From Okapia johnstoni (Eukaryota > Chordata > Mammalia > Artiodactyla > Giraffidae): a stretch of 64,000 bases of DNA. Of the stretch, positions 37,317 to 49,300 are shown in pieces (positions within the stretch are counted from its first letter, which is position 1; every line of letters begins with the position of its first letter). The notes under the pieces were generated by a model. It saw nothing but the letters and a program-made list of their open reading frames with translations. It was not told the DNA's origin and made no database searches. The DNA lies in the NCBI GenBank assembly GCA_024291935.2, contig CM044320.1, positions 47,868,001 through 47,932,000 of the forward strand, written 5' to 3'. The translations under genes and the position numbers were made by a program.

Positions 37317-38274
37317 GATACATGGTTTAGTTTATGGGAAAGACAAAACAATTTCTACTTTTAATGTCCTAATAACATAAGCTCAAAATAAATGAAGCAA
37401 AAACTGTAAACTAGAAATAGAATTAGATAAACCCATTATCATAATGAAAGATTTGCAAATATTTCTCTATAACTGATAGCTCATGCAGACAAAAAATCAG
37501 TATGACAAACAAGATTTGAACAGCATATTATCATGTTGGCAATAGAAGAAAGGAAAATTACAGATCAGTCACACTCGTGATAATAAATGTAAAATGTATA
37601 AATCAAATATTATCAAATTGAATTCAATAATATTTTAAAAGATTTGTTTCATAAATACATGGTTGGTTTAATATGGGAAAAATCTGTTCACTTTCTAAAC
37701 GAAAGACTGGTAGAGAAAAAATACAATCATCTCAAGAGATGCAGAAAAAGCATTCAATAACATTCAATAATTCATGATAAAAATTATTTGTAAGCTAAAA
37801 ATAGAAAAGAACACCCAGCAAGTTATAAAGGGAGCCTACAAAAAAATTTTGAGCAAACATCATGTTCAATGGTGAAAAGTTAAAAGCATTCTCTGTAAAA
37901 TCAGTAATACTGCAAAGAATTGTTATTTCCATATCCAACATTCACAGAAGGTTTGAGTCAGTCTGTTTGCACACATGGACAGACACACATATAAAACACA
38001 CACAAACACACACACTTGCAAGAAGGAAATAACATATCATTATTATTTATAACAACTGTCTTCATGGGAAATCCCAAAGAATTAATATAAACTACTGAAT
38101 TAAAGAATTATTGTTACTATTGAATTCAAGATTTTAACAAGTGTTTTGTATATAAGAACACTAGAGAAAAGCCAACTGCATGTGTACAAACCAGCAATAA
38201 TGTTAGAAAAGGTAAATTTTTAAAAGGTACCACTTACAATAACTAAAAAAAAGAGCTTAATTAAATTATGTAAT

Positions 38275-38474
38275 TAGTCGCTCAGTCGAGTCCAACTCTT
38301 TGCAAGGCCATGGACGATAGCCCGCCAGGCTCCTCTAACCCTGGGACTGCCCAAGCAAGGATACTGGAGTGGGTTGCCATTTCCTCCTCCAGGGGATCTT
38401 TCTGACCCAGGGATCAAATCCGAGTCTCCTGAATTGTCATGTGGGCTCTTTACCACTAGTGCGACCTGGGAAGA
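38275..38474 (-). repeat. Bov-tA SINE, antisense
   Basis: agtcgctcagtcgagtccaa to ctagtgcgacctgggaag; diverged. Confidence 0.83.
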
Positions 38475-39249
38475 TTATAAACAATTATAATTCTTGCAAC
38501 AAAGATATGAAGGAAACAATAAAATATCATTAAAAGATTAAGGAAGATCTTAATAAATATGGAAAAGTACCATGTTCATGAATAAGTAAATTATCTTGAG
38601 TGTCAATTTACCTCCAAAATTAATCTGTAGACGGATGCAATTCCCTTCAACATTCCATCAAAATTTCTCACAGAACTTGAAAAGCTGATTTTTAAGATTT
38701 ATATGGAAAAGAAACAGACAAAATCAGCCAAGAAACTTCTACAGAAGAAAAACTGGTCACTGAGTAGAGGGCTGAGAAACTTGACCTACCAGATGTCAGA
38801 AGTTATTTCAAAGTTATAACAATTAATACTATAGATTTGGCAATAGAATAGAGAGTTCAGAAAGAGACCTACACATACATAGAAACCTAATATACTGCAG
38901 AGATGGCATTGCAGATTGGCAGGAAGATGAGTTATTTAAGAAATTAAGAACGTCTAGAGAAAGTTAAAATTTAGCTCTTATACAGAAGATTCTAGATGAA
39001 CTAAGAATTTAAATGTGAAAGCCAAAACATTTAAACTTTTAGAAAATATATAAATATGTTGATGATCTCAGGGTTTGGAAGGACTTCCAAATCAAAGCAT
39101 ATTAAAAATATTAACTACACAAAGCACAAAAAAAATTAAAACATTAAAAAAAGGAGCTTGGTTCACCAAAACACATCATGAAGGGATTTAAAAGATAGGA
39201 CATAATGTAATAAAAAAAAATCAAAACACATAACAAAGAATTAATATCC

Positions 39250-40100
39250 AACATATATTCAGTTCAGTTCAGTTCAGTCGCTCAGTCATGTCTGACTCTT
39301 TGCGACCCCATGAATTGCAGCACGCCAGGCCTCTCTGTCCATCACCAACTCCCGGAGTCTACCCAAACCCATGTCCATCGAGTCGGTGATGCCATCCAAC
39401 CATCTCATCCTCTGTCGTCCCCTTCTCCTCCCGCCCCCAATCCTACCCATCATTAGGGTCTTTTCCAATAAGTCAACCCTTCGCATGAGGTGGCCAAAGT
39501 ATTGGAGTTTCAGCTTCAACATCAGACCTTCCAATGAACACCCAGGATTGATCTCTTTTAGGATGGATTGATTGGATCTCCTTGCAGTCCAAGGGACTCT
39601 CAAGTCTTCTCCGACACCACAGTTCAAAAACATCAATTCTTCGGCGCTCAGCTTTCTTCACCGTCCAACTCTCACATCCATACATGACCACTGGAAAAAC
39701 CATAGCCTTGACTAGACGGACTTTTGTTGGCAAAGTAATGTCTCTGCTTTTAAATATGCTATCTAGGTTGGCCATAACCTTCCTTCCAAGGAGTAAGCGT
39801 CTTTTAATTTCATGGCTGCAATCACCATCAGCAGTGATTCTGGAGCCCAAAAAAGTAAAGTCTCTCACTATTTCCACTGTTTCCCCATCTATTTGCCATG
39901 AAGTGATGGGACCAGATGCCATGATCTTAGTTTTCTGAACGTTGAGCTTTAAGCCAACTTTTTCACTCTCCTCTTTCACCTTCATCAAGAGGCTCTTTAG
40001 TTCTTCTTCACTTTCTGCCATAAGGGTGGTGTCATCCGCATATTTGAGGTTATTGATATTTCTCCCGGCAATCTTGATTCCAGCTTGTGTAACATATATT
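39250..40100 (-). mobile_element. BovB 3' half with 10 bp target-site duplication
   Basis: Antisense BovB starting with four gttca units at 39260 and truncated at 40090. aacatatatt is repeated at 39250-39259 and 40091-40100. It is inserted in the old L1. Open frames 39473-40198 and 39286-39636 on the minus strand together cover the polymerase from just before YADDTTLMAES to the C-terminus, with one frame change near 39600. Confidence 0.9.
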
Positions 40101-40801
40101 AAACTTCCATAAATCAACAAGAAAAAAATAAACAACCCAATAACGAAAAATTTTTTCTTTAAATGGTATTTTATATAAGCATATGAAAAAACATCCAACC
40201 TCCTTGGTAATTAGAGAGATAAACATTAAATGACAATAAGATACCCAAGTGTTAACTGGAACCTACAGCAGTAAGAACTCTCATACCTTGCAGGCGGGGG
40301 CTTAAACTGGCTACTACTGTCCTGTAACCATTTCAGCATTAATAAAGCTGAAATGCACATACTGTATGACCCAGCAGTGCCAAAACTAGAAATATACCCT
40401 AGGAAAACTATGGCACATATATACCAGAAGAATATATACAAGAATGTATTCTCTTACTTGGCAGGGTCACCATTAGAAATTAACTCTGAAATGTTTAATT
40501 AAAAATTATACAACACACTCATTATCCAAAATTAAGGTTTATGGACAATGTAAATATTCTCTTTGTGGACTTGCTAAATTCACTAATAAATTGTAATAAT
40601 CTTCTGTAAATACAAAGATAGAAACACATCTGATAGGTCAGTCTTAGATATAGCACATGTGACCTTTTTTTCATACTGACAGCCATATATAATTTAAACA
40701 CCAAAGACTACTCCGAGCATTTATGGAAAAAAAAAAAATCTTTTTGAAGATTATTTCAATTTAATCAGGATTGAAAGTATTGAAACTTTGACCCTTATAA
40801 T

Positions 40802-41037
40802 CCTGAGTGAAGGGCTTTCCAGGTGTCAACAGTGGTAATGAACCCACCTGCCAATGCAAGAGTCACGGGTTCTATCCCTGGGTTGGGACGATCCCCTGGA
40901 GTAGAAAATGGCAACCCCTTCCAGTATCCCTGCCTGGAAAATTCCAGGACAGAGGAGGCTGGTGGGCTACAGTCCATGGAGTTGCAAAGAGTTGGGCATT
41001 ACTGAGTATGAGCACACACACACACACCCTGAGTGAA
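40802..41037 (+). mobile_element. Bov-tA SINE just upstream of PMCH
   Basis: Body from gggctttccaggtgtcaac to gagcacacacacacacac, with a short CA tail. cctgagtgaa occurs at 40802-40811 and 41028-41037, a perfect 10 bp target-site duplication. It ends about 330 bp before the PMCH TATA box. Confidence 0.9.
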
Positions 41038-41306
41038 AGAAGTAACTTTAGTTTTAATATTGTACTTAATTGAAAATATACAGAAGGAAACAATATAAAT
41101 AAACAAGAATATGGAGAGTCTGATGTCCTGCGGTCTTCCTTAATAAGAACTCATTTTCAAGAGCCTATAATCTCCTCAACACAAAGCTTTCTACCAAGGA
41201 TCTTAATAAGATCCTGAGAAAATTCACACTCAAAATAAACAATATGCCACTAAAACCAAAACAATGTGGGTATTACCAGCTATACAAAAGGTTGGTTTCT
41301 ATCTGA

Positions 41307-41313
41307 TGAGTCA
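41307..41313 (+). promoter_or_regulatory. AP-1-like site in the PMCH promoter
   Basis: tgagtca, a consensus AP-1 (Fos/Jun) motif, 50 bp upstream of the TATA box. Position is suggestive; binding is inferred. Confidence 0.45.
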
Positions 41314-41363
41314 TTTCTAAAATGATGAAAATTTTTCAAGTACTTTCTACTCAAGCTGGAAAA

Positions 41364-41371
41364 TATATAAA
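41364..41371 (+). promoter_or_regulatory. PMCH: PMCH TATA box
   Basis: tatataaa, 91 bases before the PMCH start codon. It would place transcription start near 41395 and leave a short leader of about 65 bases. Confidence 0.7.
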
Positions 41372-41461
41372 GGCAAGAATCGTTTACAAAGAAGGATGAC
41401 TGAGAAATTTCACTTCATTTTATACATCCTTGTTTGACTCTATGCAAACATCAAACTAAGG

Positions 41462-42593
41462 ATGGCAAAAATGAGTTTCTCTTCCTACATATTAATACTA
41501 ACTTTTTCTTTGCTTTCTCAAGGCATTTCACTTTCAGCATCTAAGTCGATAAGCAATTTAGAAGATGACATGGTATTTAAAACGCTGAGGCTGGGGAAAG
41601 CCTTTCAGAAGGAAGATACTGCAGAAAAATCAATTGTTGTTCCTTCCCTGGAGCAATATAAAAATGATGAGAGCAGTTTCATGAATGATGAAGAAAACAA
41701 AAATTCAAAGGTAAGTGGCATTGCGACTTGTTCTTTATTTCAATGGAAATTTGAGTGATCTTTATGAATCCTTTGAAAGTTGATACTTTTATAAACAGAA
41801 GCATGTGAAAAAAAGTCACAGTATGCCTTAGAACAATTAAACAAATTTCATACATACCAGGCTGTTCTTCCATTCTGGGAAATATCTCTCATTCAAAAAG
41901 TGTTTATTCCCTGAAAATCTTGTATCTAAAGTATTTCTTAAAGAGTCAAAACAGTGCAGGGCATCTTTTAAATTGATCAATAAGAATATTACACAATTGT
42001 ATTATAGTTCCATTCCCAGTAGAACAGTTAAAACACAAATCAACCTTTTCTTTACAGAATACAGGTTCCAAACATAATTTCTTAAATCATGGCCTGCCAC
42101 TGAATCTGGCTATAAAACCTTACCTTGCACTAAAAGGATCTGTAGCTTTTCCAGCTGAGAATGAAGCTCAAAATACTGAATCAACACAAGAAAAGAGAGA
42201 AATTGGGGATGAAGAAAACTCAGCTAAATTTCCTATAGGAAGAAGAGATTTTGACAGTGAGTAGTTTTTTTAAAATTGAATACTTATACTTTAATATCAT
42301 AAAATAGAATTTTGAATTTAACTGAATTTGGGTCCCATCATAACAAAATCAAACAAGATCATGGTTCAACTTATACTTGATATTAAGTGACTCCTGCAAA
42401 AGATGTGAAATTAAAAAGTATTTAATTAGTTTTTATAATTGTGATTTACTCAGATTTAGCTATACTAGATCCATTCTTTTATTTCTAATCAACTTTGTGT
42501 GATACTTGTCCTTTAAACAATTTAATTTTTTTTTTTTCTTCAGTGCTCAGGTGTATGCTGGGAAGAGTCTATCGACCTTGTTGGCAAGTCTGA
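41462..42593 (+). CDS. PMCH: Pro-melanin-concentrating hormone, complete, 3 exons
   Basis: Precursor of the hypothalamic neuropeptides MCH and NEI, which act through MCH receptors in feeding, energy balance and sleep. Coding exons are 41462-41710, 42058-42256 and 42544-42593, with gt/ag at both introns (347 and 287 bp) and a total of 165 codons, the usual family length. Residues 1-21 form a hydrophobic signal peptide (SYILILTFSLLSQG). A Lys-Arg at 129-130 separates NGE (110-128) from NEI (131-143, EIGDEENSAKFPI), and Gly-Arg-Arg at 144-146 precedes the MCH peptide (147-165), with the Cys153-Cys162 pair of the cyclic hormone. MCH is identical to the human peptide as I know it; the codon for Met150 is split by intron 2. 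No frame damage. Start chosen by homology (MAKMSFSSY) and the signal peptide. It converges on PARPBP. Confidence 0.97.
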
Positions 42594-42752
42594 TGCCTAT
42601 TGGTCCACATCATCATTTAAAAAGAAAGCAAAATCATTTAATTGCCTCTGGGGAAAAAAGCCCTTAATGTTACTATGACTTGTATTATTTTAAACGTCTG
42701 TTTTAAAAGAAAGTTGTATTAAGTTATGCCTAAATGACTGCTTTACTTGTGC

Positions 42753-42758
42753 ATTAAA
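42753..42758 (+). terminator. PMCH: PMCH polyadenylation signal
   Basis: attaaa, 160 bases after the stop codon, in an AT-rich 3' UTR; the transcript probably ends near 42775. Confidence 0.65.
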
Positions 42759-42921
42759 CTTTATGAATTTTCTGCATAATTATGACTTACTAGTATTTTT
42801 ATAAAACAATGCTTAACATGCTAACCATACATACACTGCAGACAAAAATATAAAGCAGTATAACTTACACCTTCATTGCTTAAAAATTAAGTAGAAGAAT
42901 TTGGTAAATGGTTTTATATAT

Positions 42922-42923
<2 letters not shown>

Positions 42924-42996
<73 letters not shown>
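42924..42996. repeat. (TG)n(TA)n microsatellite between PMCH and PARPBP
   Basis: About 30 TG units with one interruption (ttg near 42955), passing into a short TA run. It lies between the two convergent stop codons. Confidence 0.95.
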
Positions 42997-43025
42997 CACA
43001 AACCTAAAGAACATAAAAGATAATT

Positions 43026-43366
43026 TCATAGTCTAAAAAACTGAGTCAACTTCGTCTGGCCAGTAATCAATTTGTCCTTGGTGGTACATCTGTTGCTTTT
43101 TGCAACTCTGAGTAGTTTGCCATCCAATTTATTCTGCAAATCTTTTGATGCCTTAGGTATCTTAACAATTTTGTGTTGAAGTGGTTCGTTTCCATTATCA
43201 CAGAGAATATTTTCATCATCCAAATCCACCTGTTTCCTTTTTGAGCTTGTATTTCCTGTCAGACTACTTGATTTTCTTGCTACTTTTTCTTTTTTACTTC
43301 TGCCCAGATGAACATTTCCAGAATTTGTTCCAATTGTTGGTCTTCCAACAGAAGAATTTACACCTT
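43026..43366 (-). CDS. PARPBP: PARPBP terminal coding exon
   Basis: Acceptor tgcataacag precedes it on the minus strand. It encodes EGVNSSVG to the stop, with a basic, Ser/Lys-rich region ([10 protein letters not shown]) and the C-terminal PIP box. Open frame reading upstream to 43424 is intron. Confidence 0.95.
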
Positions 43367-46300
43367 CTGTTATGCAAGATGAAAAGAGGAAAGAAATTAT
43401 ATAATACTTAAAATTATTACACATGAGATTTTACAAACTTTTAAAATAGATAAAGAATATTTTAAAACTTATGATTTACAATCAAATAATGCTATAAATT
43501 ATATTACTAACAGAGACAGCAATATTACTATCACATTTCTTTTCATTTTACCAAATCACTTTTCATCCCTACAAACAATAAATTTGCTTTGTCTGAATGC
43601 ACAACACAATCCTTAAATGCTACTACAAGTTATTTCTTAAATACATTTAGCTAAATCAAACTAAGTCCTAATTCTATACACCAATTTGTACCTAGATATA
43701 ACTTTTAAAATAAACTCAAGTCTTTAAAAATATAAACTTTTACATTACACACAAAAAAAAATCTAGTTTTACCCAAGTTAAAACCAATCAGTACACTATA
43801 ATTAAACTGTTATTAAATTGTTCAATTAGGTCAATTACCAGAAAGGTCATTTTCCATGTGAAGAACACACCAAGGCTTTGGTGTTGAATTAACATTATTC
43901 CATTTATCCTTGCTTATCATGCAGTCATCTTTATAAGTACAGGCAAACTGAGATCTAATTAAGGTTTGCTTCGTCTGATAACAAGAAGAAAGAAGAAGAA
44001 AATATGCAATTTACCCTTTATTTTGACTTACTTTTTCATCTATACAGAAATATACTCTGTAGTAATTGAGGTACCATAAAAATTTCCTTTCAAAATTTCA
44101 TTATCTATTGGGAAGTTTTAATCCTTAATATTCCATAGTTTGCAAACTCATTCACTGCTACAATTAGCATTATTTTTTTTTCAGTAATACCAGTTTTGTG
44201 TATGTTTTTGATAATATTTGTAAAAATTATAAACTCTACAAAGGCCTTTGTTACACATTCCTATGTCCAAGTTGCTTTAGAAAGTGGGTTTTATTATAAG
44301 TTTAATAATGATATACATGATATACATAATCCTAGAAAAACAGAAGCTTTTAATCTTAACAAATTACAGAGTAAACACTTTTAGGAAAAAAAGAAATTAG
44401 AGAACTTAAAGAAGGGAGAGATACTAGGATGAAATAAAGAAATAGGAGAAGGTGAAAGAAGCAAAAATAGGAAACTAACAAAGAAACAAGATAAAACAGT
44501 GCTGAATGAAGAGCTTTATTTCTTAATTAAAAACTTGAATATTTAGAAAATTAAGAAATAAGATGGTCTTCTCTGGTGACTCAGTAGTGAAGAATCTGCC
44601 TGCAATGCAGGAGATGTGGAATTGATCCCTGGGTCGGGAAGATCCCCTGGAGAAGGAAATGGCTGCCCACTTCAGTATTCTCTCCTGGGAAATGCCATGG
44701 ACAGAGAAGCCTGCAGGCTACAGTCCACAGGATTGCAAGAGTCAGACAGGGGTAAACGTGTTTATAATAGTCAGGACATGGAAGCAACCTAGATGTCCAG
44801 CATCAGACGAATGGATAAGGAAGCTGTGGTAGATATACACAATGGAATATTGCTCAGCCATTAAAAAGAATACATTTGAATCAGTTCTATTGAGATGGAT
44901 GAAACTGGAGCCCATTATACAGAGTGAAGTAAGCCAGAAAGAAAAACACCAATACAGTATACTAATGCATATATATGGAATTTGAAAGATGGTAACGGTA
45001 ACCCTATATGCGAGACAGAATAAGAGACACAGATGCATAGAACAGTCTTATGGACTCTGAGGGAGAAGGTGAGGGTGGGACGTTCTGAGAGAATAGCAGT
45101 GAAACATGTATATTATCATATGTGAAACAGAAAACCATTCTAGGTTCGATGCATGAGACAAATGCTCAGGGCTGAGGCAATGGGATGATCCAGAGGGATG
45201 CGATGGGGAGGGATGTGGGAGGGGGGTTCAGTACGGGGAACACATGTAAACCCATGGCTGATTCATGTCAATGTATGGCAAAAACCATACAATATTGTAA
45301 AGTAATTAGCCCTCAACTAAAATAAATAAATTAAAAAAAAAAAGAGTCAGACAGGACTTAGTGACTAAACAACAACAAACAAGAAGATTTGACCAAGTGA
45401 TTTAATAGTTGAGTATTCAAAGTATACTTCTGCAATTATCTTAAAATATGACAAACAGGAGAAAATTAGAAAGCTAAATTTAATTCTTAAGCACTGAAAA
45501 GGATGTCAAGAAAATACTTTTGGAAATGCATTCTGTAAACATAAAACCAGTGGCTGTTTTAAGGACAGGAATTAATTTCAAAACAAAGTAATCTACACAG
45601 ATAATGCAAATTTCAACAATTGCAGCCGCTGTATAATGCCATTTAGTTATTATAATAGTGAGATTTCTCCAAATAATTAGAAATCATCTCATATCCTTTT
45701 CAGAAATAAGACAAGTTTAAATTTCAAATACATGATTAAATAGAGGACTTCAACAATTCAAAAATTAATATTCCAAAGTATAACTACATCATGCTGAACA
45801 AAACTCACAGAGCATGTATTGATACATTTCATGAAGTCAAAAACAGCACGATTTTATATTATATATTCAGTAATTATATATTGTGTTTTATATTCAGAGA
45901 GATAACTGCATTAACCCCCTCAGATGTTTACAGAGATAATGGCAGTGAAACCCACTGACTATAATTTAGAAGAAATTAGAATAGTCCCCAGTCCAGCTGC
46001 TTCATAAAAGCAAGTTTTCTCAGAATGACAAATTTTATATCTTTTTGAGTAATGGTATTTATGAGAACCTATAACTCCCAGAACACTAAAAATTATGTTT
46101 AATTTGCTTGAAGATTTGGACAACTAGAATTTATTTTCCATTTAAGCACAAAAATACACAAAATTGAAAAAATGTGAAAATGTAAAAGATCAAAAACTAT
46201 TTTTTTAAAAAGTGAAATACAGTAGGCTTTGACAATGGATGGAGCTATAGCCCAAGATCTTCATGAATCCACAAGAATGCAACTACTATTAAATAGGTTC

Positions 46301-49300
46301 TACCATGAGATGCCCTAAAATACAATTGAAAGCTTTAACTAGGGATTTAACTTTAATCCCGTTCTGGATTGTATTAATTTCATAAGTAGAGAATTAAAAC
46401 AATTAATAAAGCTATTAAAATAAATAGCTAATAAAATAAATTTTATATTACATCATATCATTACTATAGTAAATTATCCAAAAACTTTTACTTCCATCTA
46501 CAAAACCAATACTAACTGTTAATATATTTTTACACAATGTTTCTTTCATTTCACCAAGGTAACTGCCTATATAGAAAATTATAAACTTACTGCTTGCAAA
46601 GAGTTATAAAGAGTATGGTTAAGACCATGAAAGCAAACGGATGCTAAGTGACTGGCAAGGAGCACTCCCATAATATCCAAATAGTGATGGTACCTACAGT
46701 GGCTTGAGGGACTTCAACCTCCCACCACAAAACCTTCATCAGTACCACTTATATGTGTGTGCTTAGTCGCTCAGAAGTGTCCAATTCTTTGCAACTTCAT
46801 GGACTGTAGCCCACCAGGCTCCTCTGTTTATGAGATTCTCCAGGCAAGAATACTGGTGTGGGTAGCCATTCCCTTCTGCAGGAGATATTCCTGACCCAGA
46901 GATCAAACCCAGGTATCCTGCAGGCAAACCCAAGATCTGTAGGCAGATTCTTTACCGTCTGAGCCACCAGGGAAGCCCTAGTATCACTCATAAAACATTC
47001 TACATAAAAATACAATAATTATATTATTGAACACAGACAACTGACACTGTCTCAATCTTATACTTCATATGAATAAAAATTTCTTTACAAAGTTATTTTT
47101 ACTAATTTTAAACTTACATCTGAGTAAAAACCTTTCTTTGCTATATAAATACAGTTGCAAAATAAGTTCAATAGCTCTCTCGACAACTAGATTTCTTCTC
47201 TTCAGGCCCCCAATAGAAATTCTCTAGTCCTTAGCCAGAGTAGGCCAGTTTCAGAAAACTAGAGTTATAAGGCAATGGATTCTTAAAATACTGATAACAA
47301 GTTGATATGACAAAGGAAATTAGTTAGCCACTATATTTACCATGAAAAACATTATTTATAAACATAACAAAATACAAGAGAGAAACATAATGGTTCTATG
47401 ATAACATTGCAATATTTATATCTAAAACTGAAAGTAGTTATATTGAGGATATTTTTTTTTTGTAAGAGATTCTATGTGAGTTTTTTCTCTGCCCTGTACA
47501 AATATCTTTTTAAATCAATTATCACTTATTAAGTTCCAACTATGTAACAGGCACACAGAATACTAGAGATTACTAGGATGGCTTCTATATTCACAAAAAC
47601 ACTCTACTTATAAAATTTGCTGTTGATACACAGCTGGAAGAAATAACAAACTGGATAATAGAATCAAGACCGAAAAGATTTCAGAAGACTAGAACAATAA
47701 GTAGAAAATAATAAAATGAAAGTTAATGAGGATAAACAAAGTCCTATATTTAAGTTCAAAATACCAGTTACAGATGTACAGGATGAGAACCTGACTTAAA
47801 AACATAGGAAAAAGACTTAAGAGATTTTAATTGATCGTGAACTTGACTGGAGCCAACAATGTGATGTCCAACTAAGAAATTCACATAAAAAGACAAGATG
47901 ATGTGATGCAAAAGGCATCAGATTTGCCGTCAAAAGACCTGGCTTCTTATACTGGGCCTATCACTTACTAACTAGATGATCTTGGGTAAACCTCAAAACC
48001 TCTCACTTATGCACACATAGATGGGAATATTTGCCTCACAGAGCTGTCAAGATTAAGTGAAGTGAAAAATATGAAAGAGTTATATATTACTCTAAAGATA
48101 TATGTAGATATTATATAGTTATTAATGTAGTAACACATAAAGAGAGTATTCCTATAGAGTAGGAAATCTGTTGAATTAGGTTTCTCAGGACCCAGTCAAC
48201 TCTAAAATGATTCTAGGAATGCAGTTCAAAATATGAACTTACCGTCAGCTTCTTCATTTTAGTTATTAAAACAATACAAGTTACACTGACTTGTATTTAT
48301 AAAGAGATTGCTTTTCCTTTGTTCATAAAAGTTGAATTTTTCTGCACCAGATTAGTGGCTACATAGAACTGAGATTACTTCCTGTTGCAAATTTTCCAAA
48401 TCTCTCTGTGTATTTGATTTGGAATCACAAATAAGCAAAACAATTCCCTTCTGAAAGTGCTTTTGAAGTACTAAACAACTAAGAATAATGTTCAGATTCA
48501 TACATGGCTGTTAGAATCATTTTATGTTCAAGTCACATGAGAGAAAAGGATTCAAAGCTTTCCTTTGTAGAGTGATTTCCCCCCTTTGGAAAGATTTTTA
48601 TCCACAGTAAAATTGCAATGAACTTCAAACTTGCCAAGAATTGGAAAAGTCCTTTTGCCACAACTTTTTTTTAAATTGAAATTATTAGTAGGTTCCCAGT
48701 TTAAGGAAAATAGTACTTCACAAAGGAAAGTCTGACTCCAGTTAAATTAAGACAAATGAGTCAAAATATTGAAAAATCATAGAAACATCCAGTTAGCTGT
48801 ATTAATAAGAAAATGAAATTTCTATGTCCCCATTATACTGATAAATTTTATTAACAAGTTTGGAAATTACTCAACATACTTATTTGACATAACTATACAA
48901 AATTTATCTTTTTATTCTTACAATACCACATTTTCAAAAGAAAAGAGATCTGCTATGATTTTTTTTAATAATTTTATTTATTTATTTTTGATTGTGCTGG
49001 GTCTTTGTTGCTGCAGGCTTGTCTCTAGTTGTGGTGAGCAGGGCTACTCTAGTAGCAATGAGAGGGCTTCTCATTGCAGTGGCTTCTCTTGTTGAGGAGG
49101 ACAGGCTATATAGGGCTCCTGGGCTCTAGAGCACAGGCTCAATAGTTGTGGCACGTGGACTTAGTTGCTCCACGGCATGTGGGATTCTCCCAGATAAGGG
49201 ATCACACCTGTGTCTCCTGCACTGGCAGGCGGATGCTTTACCACTGAGCTACCAGGAAAGCCTGAGATTTGCTATCCTTAGTGAAATATGAATTTGTGAG

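Larger units (their letters stand above)
34680..40450 (+). repeat. Old L1 LINE, broken up by younger insertions
   Basis: Unassigned blocks between the named insertions read as degraded sense L1 ORF2 in order. 36120-36290 is the start; 37700-37900 contains gcagaaaaagcattcaataa and atcatgttcaatggtgaaaa; 38630-38960 contains gatgcaattcccttcaacat and ggcaatagaatagagagttc; 40170-40440 contains gcatatgaaaaaacatccaa and tatgacccagcagtgccaaa. The left boundary is uncertain. No frame survives. Confidence 0.6.

Noticed and set aside
41462..41758. 98-codon frame read as a single-exon protein
   Set aside because: It is PMCH exon 1 running into intron 1; the gtaagt donor at 41711 ends the exon in frame with exon 2.
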